A DNA stretch of 64,000 nt, taken from assembly GCA_951799425.1 (NCBI GenBank), contig OX637402.1, forward strand, positions 9,824,001 to 9,888,000. The letters are read 5' to 3'. The DNA is from Ilex aquifolium (taxonomy: Eukaryota; Streptophyta; Magnoliopsida; Aquifoliales; Aquifoliaceae). Each line of letters opens with the position of its first letter. Position 1 is the stretch's first letter. The position numbers and the translations under genes were made by a program. The notes beneath the pieces were generated by a model that had not been told where the DNA came from, made no database searches, and saw only the letters and a list, made by a program, of their open reading frames with translations. This document shows, piece by piece, positions 10,088 to 21,500 of the stretch.

Positions 10088-12563
10088 TCAATCCTCGAAC
10101 AAGAAAGGATAATTGGTACGTTTAGTGTCCTCGCGCTCCCATGTTGCCTCCTCCACTCCCCGGTGCTGCCACAACACCTTCACTAGCCTCATGGTCTTGC
10201 CTCGCAAAACCTGATCCCGGCTATCCATGATACGCACTGGTCCCTCCTCGAAGGTTCCATCCGCATCAACAACAAGTTCGCCCCAATCCACCACATGAGT
10301 CAGATCTGGGGTGTATTTCCGGAGCGTGGAGACATAGAATACCGCGTGAACACCCGATAGATTTGGCGGTAATGCCAACCGGTAAGCAACTGTACCAACC
10401 CTCTCAAGTACTTCAAAGGGCCCGATATACCTCAGCGACAGCTTTCCCCGCTTGCCGAACCTGACCACTCCTCTTTTAGGCATCACATTCAAGAAGAAAT
10501 GATCTCCCACCTCAAACTCTAGAGGTCGCCGCCGTCTGTCGGCTCTGAGCCGTGAGAATACGCTTTCGTATCAAGTCCACCTTCTCCGAGGTGTCTCTAA
10601 CCAATTCCAGACCCTTAGAGGGTCTCTCCCCTACCTCTGTCCAACAAACTGGAGAATGACAAGGCCTTCCATATAATGCCTTATAGGGTGCCATCCGTAT
10701 GCTCGCCTGGTAACTGTTGTAGGCGAACTCCACTAAGGGTAGGTGCTCTTCCCAGTGACCCTTGAGATCTAGGACGCATGCCCGTAGCATGTCCTCTAAA
10801 GTCTGGATAGTCCTCTCCGACTAACCGTCCGTCTGGGGATGAAAAACAGTGCTCATCATCAATTGTGTCCCCATGGCTCATTGGAAACTCTCCCAAAAAT
10901 GAGTCGTAAACCTGGGATCCCAATCCGATACTATAGATACGGGCACCTCATGCAACTGGACAATCTCTTGTATATACAATATGCAGAATTCCTCCAGTGT
11001 AAAGGTCATCCGCACCGCCAAAAAGTGTTCCGACTTCGTAAGCCGGTCCACTATCACCCACACCGATTCATGTCCCCGCGATGTCCGTGGCAAGTGGGTC
11101 ACAAAATCCATCGTGACATGCTCCCACTTCCACTCCGCTACCTCCAAAGGCTGGAGTAACCTTGCGGGTCTCTGGTGTTCAGCCTTCACTTGTTGACACG
11201 TGAGACATCGGCTAACAAAATCTCCGACGTGCCTCTTTATCCCGCTCAAATAGTATTGGTGACGAAGATCATGGTACATCTTCGTGCCACCCAGATGCAC
11301 AAAAAAATGAGACCAATGGAACTCCCTAAGGATCTCCCCTCTCAGCTCAACGGACTGGGGAACCACAACCCGTCCCCTGTACCGAAGACTACCATCTGAA
11401 TAAATGGTCTAGCCCTCGTCACTGATACCTGACTGTACCCGGTCCCTAATGGACAATAACTCCGTGTCCTGCCCCTGGGACTCGATCACCCTGTTTAATA
11501 GGGAAGGCGTAGCCACCACACTTCCCAAAGTACACTGAACCAGCCCCATGTAGCGTAGCCCGAACTATTCGATAGTCTCGAGCATCTGCCAATCCCGGGA
11601 AGCCACACTAGCCAAGACTCCCCGTGACTTCCGGCTGAGTGCATCAGCCACCACATTTGCCTTACCGGGGTGGTAATGCAAAGTGAAGTCATAGTCCTCC
11701 AGAAACTCCATCCACCTATGTTGCCTCATGTTGAGGTCCCGCTGTGTAAAAATGTACTTCAGACTTTTGTGGTCCGAAAACACTTCGAACTGCTCACTAT
11801 ATAGATAGTGGTGCCAAGCCTTCAAGGCAAAGACTATGGCCGCCAACTCCATATCATGTGTGGGGTAATTCTGCTCGTGATTCTTTAATTGTCGAGAACC
11901 ATAAGCTACCACCTTTCTCGATTGCATCAAAATGCAACCAAGTCCATCATTCGAGGCATCACAATATACTATGTACCTCTGTCCCCTTTCCAGGACTATC
12001 AAAATAGCGGCAAAAGTAAGCCTCCCCTTCAACTCCTGGAATGCCATCTCACAAGAGCCATTCCACTCAAACTTGACCTCTTTTCGGGTCAACCTCGTCA
12101 TAGGTGCAGCTAATCAGGAGAAGTCCTCAATGAACCTCCTGTAATACCCTGCCAATCCCAAGAAACTGCGTATCTCAAAGACTGACTTCGGCCTCTCCCA
12201 ATTCATGACTGCCTCAACCTTCTCCGGGTCCACGGATACACCCGAAGCCGATTCCACATGTCCCAAAAATTTCACCTCCGTGAGCCAAAATTCACACTTA
12301 CTAAACTTGGCGTACAACTGGTGGCCTCTCAAGGTCTAGAGAACGATCCTGAAGTGACCCTCATGCTCCTCCTCAAACTTGGAGTAGATCAAGATGTCGT
12401 CAACAAAAACTACGACAAACTGATCTAAGTAGGGTTGGAACACCTTATGCATGAGATCCATGAATGCCGTCGGGGCATTCGTCAATCCAAAGGGCATCAC
12501 GATGAACCCAAAATGCCCATACCGCGTTTTGAATGCCATCTTAGTGATATCTGCCTCCCTTAC
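10088..12563 (-). pseudogene. Element G pol, 3' block: RT end, RNase H, integrase, chromodomain
   Basis: In minus-strand order: the later half of reverse transcriptase with [19 protein letters not shown] and the catalytic FVDDILIYS box (12.4-12.5 kb), the thumb motif [15 protein letters not shown] (~12.15 kb), and RNase H with [16 protein letters not shown] and DHKSLKYIF (~11.75-11.97 kb). Integrase follows with its HHCC zinc domain (HLGGTKMYHDLRHQYY ... CLTCQQVK, ~11.2 kb), its core (~10.6-11.1 kb), and a C-terminal domain ending in chromodomain-like VKVLWQHRGVEEATWE (~10.13 kb). This is the polymerase and insertion machinery of a chromovirus. The block is broken several times and does not encode a full protein. 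Confidence 0.85.
12559..12563. repeat. Target-site duplication of A+B, left copy (CTTAC)
   Basis: CTTAC directly before LTR1; the same five bases follow LTR3 at 45979-45983. Both lie inside the reverse transcriptase region of G. Confidence 0.9.
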
Positions 12564-13926
12564 TGATTCGCACTTTTTAGTGTGTCTGAATTATATTATT
12601 ATATTACACCCAAGTATAAGCGGTCAAATTGTAGTTTTCTCGGTTTTAAGTCCAAGTATCGATCCCACAGAGAGTTTTAGTAATTAGAGGTTAAAGATAA
12701 AATAAAAACAATAAAATAAAAATAAAGCCATAAAGAGGTTGTTTGGAGTAGTTTGATGTTTGAGAGCTTGTGGTGTGAGCTTAGTCTGTTCGAGTAACTT
12801 AACTTAATTAAAAGACGGAATTAAATTGCAACAATAATGAAATGCGTAAGTAAAGTAGATTAATGACAGAAATATAAAAGATATACTTCAGTTCAAGGAT
12901 CCCACATGCGTTATATTGGTCGTATTATGGAATTGCTACCTCACCTCAATTAACTTCCATTTTACTGGTAAGTCAATCGGCAGGTCTGATGTATACAAAT
13001 AAGAACACAATAGCTTCTTAGGCTCATTGTGGTAGTAATATATTATAACTCAGCTGCTCCTTAGGCTACACTGGTTATAGATGTCCAGTTGATTAATTCA
13101 AGCAGAATCCGCAGGTGGTATAGACTATCTTCCGGTGACTTGTCAGGTCAACCGGTGGTAGTTAATCATAATACAACTGCTTCTTAGGCTAACTGTATTT
13201 AGATATGTCACCCAGAAAGTGAAGTCACTCAAACGGCATACTTGAATTATTCAATAGGTTATCTTGTAATATATATATTGACAGTAGAACTTCCTCAGCG
13301 TTCCGGTGGAGGACTAGCCATACCGATAGGATCACCGGGGTTATTCTAGCAGGCAATATTATTATATATAGTAATACCAGGCGTCAGTGGAACTTCCTCA
13401 GCATTCCGGTGGAGGATTAACCATACCGGTAGGAACGCCGGGGTTATTCTAGCTGGCCCGTCTTATATATATAATAAACGTATAGATAGAACATCAACAA
13501 TTCCATAAACATATCAATATTATACATGTGTTCCCCTCGAACCGGAGGATATACGGAACTACTCACGCTCCATTGCTATAGACAATCAAGGAGAGCTAGC
13601 AGTTGTCATTACAACAGGAAATAAAAGTACGGAATTTTGAATGTCTTTCGCAGGGAACGATTGAAATACAACCACTCTTATGATCGATTAAGATGAAAAA
13701 GTGGCAGCAGTTCAACTATCCGAATGGAAAGATACAACGAAAATATAAAAGTACAGGATGTAGGACTGAAGTATAACACGGACCGGAGCGTGCTTTCTCT
13801 TTTCTTTTCTCTCTTTTCTTTCTCTCTTTTTCTCTCTTCGGAGTTGCTTGAAAAACTCTCAGAACTTCTTGGTTTTTCTCTCGGCTTTCTCTTGTTCCGG
13901 CCTTATGAAATGAAGAGGGGGCAACC

Positions 13927-13934
13927 TATTTATA
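13927..13934 (-). promoter_or_regulatory. LTR1 TATA box
   Basis: TATAAATA on the minus strand in CCTATAAATAGG. Downstream in sense is a CT/GA-rich leader. The same motif lies at 25491-25498 in LTR2 and 45615-45622 in LTR3. Confidence 0.65.
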
Positions 13935-13987
13935 GGCGTGGGAAGCAAGTGGGCAAGGAGATCAACTTGAACTCTGACAAAGGTGAC

Positions 13988-14023
13988 CGTCCGGACGCCA
14001 TCACCACCGTCCGGACGGTGGTG
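13988..14023 (-). promoter_or_regulatory. TCCGGA palindromes upstream of the LTR1 TATA box
   Basis: CGTCCGGACG at 13988-13997 and a 22-base perfect palindrome centred on TCCGGA at 14002-14023 (arms CACCACCGTCC / GGACGGTGGTG). They lie about 55-90 bases upstream of the TATA box in sense. LTR2 and LTR3 have corresponding sites near 25555-25581 and 45677-45703. Confidence 0.6.
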
Positions 14024-14291
14024 CTTTGCTGGAATAATCAACTTGCATGGAATGCTGACTCCTTATTTTGCCTAATTATACTTTAGCCTCCAATGTTCCA
14101 TTCTCTTGACATTGCTCCTGCATCTTGTGTTTAATTCAGCATTTATCCTGCAAGTTTTAGATAAAATGTTAAAGCTAGGGTTATTCCCGCATAAACCCTA
14201 ATTTACTCTAAGTACTAATTTTTAGTGCGTTCATTATACTAATTCGAGTTTTTTGATTTTTTTTAATTTACATACTAATTAAGGTTAATCA

Positions 14292-14304
14292 CACCCCCCA
14301 ACTT
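14292..14304 (-). other. Polypurine tract of copy A
   Basis: Minus strand AAGTTGGGGGGTG directly before the LTR start TGATTAACC. Confidence 0.85.
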
Positions 14305-16380
14305 AGACTTTACTAGTCCCTAGTAAATAAAAAGAAAATATAATACCAATAGGAGTAAAATCATTTTCGTAGATTTTTTTTACGATTGCATTTAGCATAT
14401 GCAACAAGCCGTTAAACCCCTAGGTGATTCCTAGTGGACGAGTTGTGTCTCGTGAAGGTTTCCAGTGAAGCTACCTACAAACTTCAGTAATTAGGAATGC
14501 ATATTTCATATTTTTCATATGCATGATTAGAATGATATTTCTTCTGTCTTGCTGGAATGTTTCCTTTTCTGATCACCTTGAGAGTATCATATGTTGGGTG
14601 TAGTATTATCTATATATTTTTATTAAAACTTGTGTGTGTGTGTAGTGATGTTTTTATTTTCAAAAATCACTTGAAAAATATTACCCTCTTTCATGGTAGT
14701 CTTGATGTCAATCCTTCCCTGGAATACACTCAGTAAGAATAGCACACATGTTATAGTGACTGTTCTCACAATTTTACATGTGATTGGAATATTGATAACA
14801 AAACGAATTATTGCACATGTAATAAAAAGGAGCGGTTATTTTGAATAGACTGGAAATTGACATAATCTCATGAAAGAATATTAACACAGTATTAAATATA
14901 TTATTAACATTTTCCTTTTTAGATTGCTAGAATGGATGCAAATATATGATTTCTGGAATCAAAAAGGATTTTATTAGGGTTGTAACGTGGTCAGGGGTTG
15001 GGGTGTAAGAACTGACGTCGGTGGGATTCAAGTGCTATCGTTTAACATTGTGGCACACCTCAGTTTAGTTTTCTTATGACTTTGCAGGTTATTTTTATTT
15101 TTCCCATTTTTCACTTTCTTGGCTATTTTCTTTCTTTTTGTTTTCTTTTCTAGACTTTTCTTTCGAGCCGGGATTTTCTTTTCTCCCTTTTCTTTGCTTT
15201 TTTCTGCTTTTCTGTATCCTGCTGCTTAAATCGAGGGTGCAATAAAATTAGATAGCAAGGGTAGGTGTATTATATTTTTATGTGGCTCGGGTGTTTCTTA
15301 GGGTTTAAGAAAAGACTATTATTTTTTTTTTTTTATTTTTTTTTTTTTTTATTATTTTTTTTTTTTTGCTCAATCACGGCTGACTAGGGATAATTTTGTA
15401 AAAGAAATGGTTTAGGCTCAAGATTAATGAAACATGGCCTAAGATCATTTTCCAGAAATCCTATATTTGTATTCTTTCTAGATAAACAATTAAGGGCAAT
15501 GTACATAATATATTTCAATACGTGCTAATCAAAACAAATATAATGAGATTAGTCAAAGAAAAGTTACCGCTGAATCGAAGATTCGTAGTTGAGTAGATGT
15601 AGCATTTCTTTCCAAGAAAGAATGGCTCTAATTCTGCATTTGGTTTTTTACATCTCCACTATATATAGAAAGAGTGTAATATTTTGCATGGTTTTCAAAA
15701 ATAAAGACATCTATTTGTGCTTCTAAGGTTAAGTTCGAATAAAAATATTGAGATAACGTACAGCTAAAATATGAAAGTCTCATGAGATCAGAGTATTTTT
15801 GCAAGGCATTAGAATATAATCCTAATCTAACTGTGAATTGTATGAAATATGTTTCCTATTTTAGTAATTTATGTTCTCATTTTGACAAAGACAATTTAAA
15901 CATACTTAAATTTCAAACATACTAGTTCAAACATATATAAGCAAAACTTAACTAAGTTCAAATCACACAAGCATAAAACATAAAACACAACTTCAAGTTT
16001 TAAGTGCAGAAATTGAAAGTGCATAACAAAAAAAAAGGTGAGTGAAAGAAAGCAATGTTTCAAGTAGACTCCCCTGGTCTTCAAGAAGTTGAAGGACCTC
16101 CTCCAAAATGCTGTCTAAATAGCCTTAATATTTCTGCCTGACTCTGTTCATATTCTGTCATACGCTGGCCAAGTTGATTGATGTTGGCATCCATTTGAGT
16201 GAGGGTGGCTTCTAATCCCAGCAAAATCTGCCTGTCAGTTCGGTCGTCCACAGGGATGTAAGGTTGATCCTCTTGTGGCTGCTGCTGTTCTTGTGGAATG
16301 AACTCCTCAGGTGGGTGGAATGGTTCTTCTTGTTGCTGCTGTTGTGGCTCTGCTGGTTGTACTTCAGGTACATCTTCTTG
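14305..16380 (-). other. 3' untranslated region of copy A
   Basis: About 2 kb between the accessory ORF and the polypurine tract. It contains two noncoding blocks (near 14390-14490 and 15374-15470) that recur in B, F and, more diverged, in D; A/T homopolymer runs at 15312-15367; and the intact target site (GTACA at 15500-15504) into which F inserted in copy B. Gln-rich coding-like sequence lies nearest the ORF. Confidence 0.6.
15312..15367. repeat. Poly-T tract with interspersed A
   Basis: Nearly pure T with single A interruptions. It is shorter in copy B (26883-26910), which is ordinary slippage variation between the copies. Confidence 0.8.
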
Positions 16381-17280
16381 CTATCCTCCGTGACTTTTCT
16401 TCAATGAGGTTTTGTCTAATGCTCCATAGTGCTCAACTTCCTTCCATACGGGGTCAATGATTACACCATTATTCCTGCATAATTGAGATACTAACATGCC
16501 ATATGGGAGTGAGGGCTTTTTGTTGGCTACCGTTAAGATCATTTGGTCTACGATTAGGTTCGGTAGATCGACACTGTGTCCTATCCCGAGTGCATATAGC
16601 AGGTAAGCTTGTTCGGTGTAGATTTGGTTTTTATGTGCCCTGGGTAGTAAGTTGTTGACTGTGAACAAATTCAGAATTCTATATGTATCAGTCAAATCTC
16701 CTTGCTTGATATATTTGTTCGGTCTACCCCATCCAAAGTCTGGGTTATTCGTGACTTGTCTTCCTATGGCACTTAAATCAGGTAATTCATTCTCAGCATA
16801 TGGGTACTGTGGGTTTGGTTCTCTCCGCATGGATTGGAAGAAATCAGCTATGGTGTTTGGTGTAACATGAAATATGGCACCTCTCACAAATGTACGTAAA
16901 TGTCTTTTTTCCACGATTATAGCATTACTGTAAAACTCACGGATTAAGCAATCATACACAGGTGCAGATAATCTAGCATAATCAACCCAACCTCTAGCAT
17001 GCAAGATTTCTTTAATGCTTATAGCTTCAAAATCTTCAAAGATAATGGGTCTCTCCACAATTATTGTTTTAGTTCTAAAATGTTTATCATACCAGTCTTG
17101 TTGTTGGGAATTCTCGAACATCACCTCATCGAAGATGTCGTCTGGTTCTGGTGGTGGTGGAGGTGCTTGTTGTTGCTCGGGTTGATTTGCTTGAGCCGTT
17201 CTTGATGATCTTCTTGGTCTTTGCCTCAAATCCATAATTTCTTGATTTCTCCGCGGATTCTCGGTTTTGAATGATTTCAA
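16381..17280 (-). CDS. Accessory ORF of copy A, plant transposon protein family
   Basis: A 299-residue ORF downstream of integrase and of the cysteine-rich ORF. It opens with a basic and Gln/Pro-rich head (residues ~16-50, including a PPPPPEP run) and then the conserved globular domain from about residue 55. Landmarks are ILHARGWVDYARLS, VRGAIFHVTPNTIADFF, NLFTVNNLLPRA and KKPSLPYGMLVSQLC, shared with the ORF of element C. This family (I believe Pfam PF20167) occupies the env-like position in Athila elements. I see no signal peptide or membrane segment, so an envelope role is not supported. An internal ATG at residue 16 (MDLRQRPRR) could be the real start. A palindrome cluster and TATATATA lie 160-205 bases upstream of the ATG. 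Confidence 0.75.
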   Translation of the reverse strand: MKSFKTENPRRNQEIMDLRQRPRRSSRTAQANQPEQQQAPPPPPEPDDIFDEVMFENSQQQDWYDKHFRTKTIIVERPIIFEDFEAISIKEILHARGWVDYARLSAPVYDCLIREFYSNAIIVEKRHLRTFVRGAIFHVTPNTIADFFQSMRREPNPQYPYAENELPDLSAIGRQVTNNPDFGWGRPNKYIKQGDLTDTYRILNLFTVNNLLPRAHKNQIYTEQAYLLYALGIGHSVDLPNLIVDQMILTVANKKPSLPYGMLVSQLCRNNGVIIDPVWKEVEHYGALDKTSLKKSHGG

Positions 17281-17436
17281 TTGGTAAATATCTTCTAAAT
17301 GTTATGGGTAGGAGAATAATCGGAGCAAATGTGGTAGATTTTGATCAAATGTAGTGGATTTGGTAGGCTTTTCTTGAGTTTTTCGGGTTTGGCCGAAGTT
17401 TTGGAGGAGAACTGATCGGTTTTGCATGGAGGAGTG

Positions 17437-17488
17437 TATATATAGTAGGGACCACCGTCCAGACGGTGGGACTGCCGTCCGGACGGTC
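17437..17488 (-). promoter_or_regulatory. Candidate internal promoter of copy A (palindromes + TATA)
   Basis: On the minus strand a perfect CCGTCCGGACGG palindrome (17486-17475) and an imperfect second copy (17466-17455) are followed by TATATATA at 17444-17437, then the accessory ORF at 17280. About 38 bases match the palindrome pair in the F LTR (27316-27354), in inverted orientation, with only one or two differences. LTR promoters of this family have the same order of palindromes then TATA box, so an internal promoter is inferred. Confidence 0.5.
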
Positions 17489-17851
17489 CCAACTCTCGGG
17501 TTTGATGTTTTTTCCTTTGTGTTTTGCTTGTATTTCTCCTGCAATGTTACTTCTTCAATTTCCTGCAATATACAAAATTTTCATATATATTCATTCTACT
17601 AAAAACTTTTGCTCACCACTCTTTTTCGTCGTTAAAAATGGGTTTTTAATTTTTTATTTGTTATTGCTTATTTACGGAATTGCCTACTTAAATTATAGTT
17701 ATTTACATTTATGTACATTTTTAAATACTTACTCTTATACTTATGTATATTTAGAAAAAACATGTACGTTTATACAAATATATACATTGTTTATAGATAT
17801 ATTATAGTTATGTATATGTATACATATATACTTCTTCCAAAATTCTGTTGA

Positions 17852-18262
17852 TTATATTGAGTCGGAGTCAGAACTGCCTGGATTATTAATACCAGTGACT
17901 CGACCAACTTCATTTCGAACGTACTTGGTTAACATCGGGGTGGAGTAGGATGGCGCCTCAGGGTAGTCCTTACTCTGCCCATACCTAATCCACCGTAATC
18001 GATCGGACGCTCGACCTGAAATCGGTTCCGCACATGGATTGTATTGTCTTAAATGTTCTGTTCGACCGCATCTGACACAACCACCGAGACAATTTGCTCG
18101 TCTGTGTTTAGCATACGGACTTTTTCCACACAGTGGTCTTGGTTGACTTTCAAATATTTCCAGATTTCTGACTTTTCTGGCTTTTTGCATGATTAGTGCG
18201 TGAACGTCTTTTGGAAGATGACGCAGTATAATTAAACTTAACCAAAATAGTTTTACATCCAT
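17852..18262 (-). CDS. Carlavirus CRP-like cysteine-rich protein ORF, copy A
   Basis: 136 residues, lying 331 bases downstream of the integrase end and 571 bases upstream of the accessory ORF. Visible parts: a hydrophobic N-terminus (residues 4-14) followed by LPKDV; a basic stretch SPYAKHRRAN (48-57); C62-X2-C65 with H70 and C77 as possible further zinc ligands; then WIRYG (91-95) and a Pro at 101. From memory, carlavirus cysteine-rich proteins share this layout: an MDV-like start, hydrophobic N-terminus, S-x-YA-(K/R)-x-RRA, LGRC-x2-C, a Cys before P-x-IS, then (F/W)IRWG and P. Members bind nucleic acid and some suppress RNA silencing. The spacing C-X2-C-X4-H-X6-C also resembles a stretched zinc knuckle, so a gag-derived origin is the alternative. 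A capture from a virus is inferred, not proven. Confidence 0.7.
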   Translation of the reverse strand: MDVKLFWLSLIILRHLPKDVHALIMQKARKVRNLEIFESQPRPLCGKSPYAKHRRANCLGGCVRCGRTEHLRQYNPCAEPISGRASDRLRWIRYGQSKDYPEAPSYSTPMLTKYVRNEVGRVTGINNPGSSDSDSI

Positions 18263-18342
18263 ACTGTATATTCTCAGTTTAGTTTAATATAAGATAAAAG
18301 ACTCTTTATCCGGTTCTTTAACGTCTGCCAGTTACAAAGACA

Positions 18343-18344
<2 letters not shown>

Positions 18345-18375
<31 letters not shown>
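18345..18375. repeat. (AT)n microsatellite, copy A
   Basis: About 15 AT units between integrase and the cysteine-rich ORF. Copy B has a longer run at 38446-38494. Confidence 0.9.
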
Positions 18376-18377
<2 letters not shown>

Positions 18378-18593
18378 CTATCTGTTTAAAGTAGAAGAGT
18401 TATTTTAAAAGTAAAAATTAAATTCACATTCATACCTCCCCAATTTAAACTAATTACTAGTTGTGACGAAAGCACAGTAATCATCAACATTGATGGTAGA
18501 ACCTTGCTTCACCAAGTAGGATTCTGGCTGTTACTCAGGCGGTTTTCTCTGTCAAAGAAATTACAATGAATTAGTAGGATTAAGTGCTAATTT

Positions 18594-21500
18594 TCAAAGT
18601 AAATAGACAGGATCAGAAAGGTGCACAACAGTGATGTTTTGAGTAAAAGTTTCATAATACGGTTTAAGCCTTTGACCGTTTACTTTAAAGATAGTTCCGG
18701 TTACTGGATTTTCGATTTCAACTGCTCCGTAGTCAAATACTTGTTTGACGATGTAGGGACCTGTCCATCTTGATCTTAATTTACCTGGAAATAAACGAAG
18801 CTTTGCATTGTATAATAAAACTTTTTGAGATGGTTCGAAAGATTTCCGCATGATATTTTTATCATGGAAAATTTTTGTTCTTGATTTTGTGATTTTAGTG
18901 TTTTCATATGCTTCGTTTCTTAATTCTTCTAATTCATTGATTTGCAATTTTCGAGCTATTCCAGCCTTGTCTAAATCAAAATTCATTGTTTTAATTGCCC
19001 AATATGCTCGATGTTCCAATTCTACAGGGAGATGACATGGTTTTCCGTACACTAGTCTATAAGGAGACATTGCTAAAATAGTTTTATATGCAGTACGGTA
19101 TGCCCAAAGCGCATCAGTCAATCGTAAAGACCAATCTTTACGATCTGGGTTTACTGTCTTTTCTAGGATGTATTTTATTTCCCTATTGGCTAATTCAGCT
19201 TGGCCACTGGTCTGCGGATGGTATGGGGTGGATATTTTGTGTGAAATGGAATATTTTTTCATGAGGTTTTCAAAAACTTTATTGCAAAAATGTAATCCAC
19301 CGTCGCTTATAATGGTGCGAGGAATTCCAAATCTAGACAGAATATTTTCTTTTAAAAATTTGATCACTGTTTTATGATCATTATTTCGACAAGGAACTGC
19401 CTCGACCCATTTAGAGACATAGTCAACTGCGACCAGAATATATAGATAGCCAAACGATGGGGGGAACGGACCCATAAAATCGATGTCCCAGCAGTCAAAA
19501 ATTTCAATAATTAAAATAGGGTTTAGATGCATCATATTTCTTTTTGAAATATCTCCCATTCTTTGACATCTGTCACAGTTCAAACAAAAGATATGTGTAT
19601 CTTTAAAAAGTGTTGGCCAATAAAATCCACACTGCATGATTTTTGCAGCTGTTTTTCTTGAAGCGAAATGGCCTCCGCATGCTTCAGAGTGGCAGAACTG
19701 AATTACTTGATTTCTTTCATGGTTAGGTATACAACGCCTTATTATTTGATCTTTACAATATTTAAACAAATAAGGGTCATCCCAGAAAAAATTACGTACT
19801 TCCCTTAGGAACTTGTTTGTATCAGATTTAGTGTAATTAGGAGGTATAGCTCCAGTGGCTAGATAGTTAGCTATATCCGCATACCATGGTACTTCTGCTA
19901 TTGCGAAAAGTTGTTCGTCTGGAAATGTTTCTTTGATTGGAATTGGTTCTTCCTTTATTTCGTAGTTTAATCTTGACAAGTGATCTGCTACTACGTTTTC
20001 TACTCCCTTTTTATCTTTGATTATAAGATCGAATTCTTGGAGTAATAGTATCCATCGCAAGAGACGTGGTTTAGTGTTTTTCTTTGTAAGTAGATATTTT
20101 AGGGCTGCATGATCTGTAAATACCACAATGGACGACCCAACCAAGTATGAACGAAATTTATCTAAAGCAAATACGACTGCAAGTAGTTGTTTTTCTGTGG
20201 TTGAATAGTTTATTTGGGTATCATTTAAAGTTTTGCTTGCATAATAGATCACGTATGGTTTCTTGTCTTTTCTTTGCCCTAATACAGCTCCTATTGCATA
20301 GTCACTTGCGTCACACATTATTTCAAAGGGTAAGGACCAATCAGGAGATTGCATAATAGGTGCAGAAATAAGCATGTCTTTTAATTTGTTAAATGCGGAT
20401 TGACATGTCTCACTCCATTCGAATGATGTATCTTGACATAATAGATTGCATATAGGCTTAGATATTGAACTAAATTTTTTTATAAATCTTCTGTAGAATC
20501 TTGCATGGCCTAAAAATGAGCGAATGTCTTTTACTGTTTTTGGTGGAGGCAGGTTTGCTATCAGATCGATTTTTGACTTATCTACTTCGATTCCTTTTTT
20601 GGAGACTATGTGGCCTAAAACAATACCTTGTGTTACCATAAAATGACATTTTTCCCAGTTTAGGACAAGGTTTGTTTCCTCACATCGAATGAGAACTTTT
20701 TCTAGATTTTCTAGACAGAGTTGGAATGAATCTCCATATACTGAAAAATTGTCCATGAAGACTTCTAAATATCTTTCTACCATATCACTGAATATACTCA
20801 ACATGCAACGTTGGAAGGTAGCTGGTGCATTACAAAGTCCGAATGGCATTCGTTTATATGCAAAGGTACCAAAGGGACATGTAAAAGTGGTTTTTTCTTG
20901 ATCATCTATTGCAATTTCAATTTGGTTGTAGCCTGAATATCCATCCAAAAAGCAATAGTATGCATGCCCAGCTATTCTTTCTAAGACTTGATCTAAGAAT
21001 GGTAATGGAAAATGATCTTTCCTAGTAAGAGAGTTTAATTTTCTGTAATCAATACATACTCGCCAGCCTGTGACTGTACGCATTGGGACTAATTCATTTT
21101 CCTTATTTTGTATTACAGTGATTCCGGATTTCTTTGGAACGACTTGTGTAGGACTAACCCATTTGCTGTCAGATATAGGATAGATGATTTTTGCATCTAA
21201 TAGTTTGAGTATTTCATTGCGAACGACTTCTTTTAGATGTGGGTTTAGTCTTCTTTGCATTTGACGAGATGGTTTAGCATTTTCTTCCAGGTATATACAG
21301 TGAGTGCATAGGAGTGGATTTATACCTTTGATATCTGCTATTGTCCATCCAAGGACACTTTGATGATTTTTCAGTACTTCTGTTAATTCTTTCTCTTGTT
21401 TTTCAGATAAGTTTGCTGATATGATTACTCGATGAATTTTATTTTTTTCTAGAAAAACGTGTTTTAGATTGGTTGGGAGTGGTTTTAAGTCTGTCTTAGC

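Larger units (their letters stand above)
12564..14291 (-). repeat. LTR1 of A+B (3' LTR of copy A)
   Basis: 1728 bases. Minus sense starts TGATTAACCTTAATTAG and ends GTGCGAATCA. Followed in sense by the target duplication and by G sequence. Confidence 0.9.

Noticed and set aside
13724-14086. A 120-codon open frame present in all three A/B LTRs (also 25288-25650 and 45412-45774).
   Set aside because: It runs antisense to the LTR and is shared only because the LTRs are copies; its translation is low-complexity Ser/Phe/Leu from a CT-rich stretch and it crosses the TATA box and palindromes.
16381-17280. Accessory ORF of A as an envelope protein.
   Set aside because: No signal peptide, furin-like site or transmembrane helix is visible; it matches the soluble plant transposon protein family instead.
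18345-18375. (AT)n run as a TATA promoter for the cysteine-rich ORF.
   Set aside because: It is a variable-length microsatellite (different in A and B) with no associated palindrome or conserved flank, so position alone is not enough.
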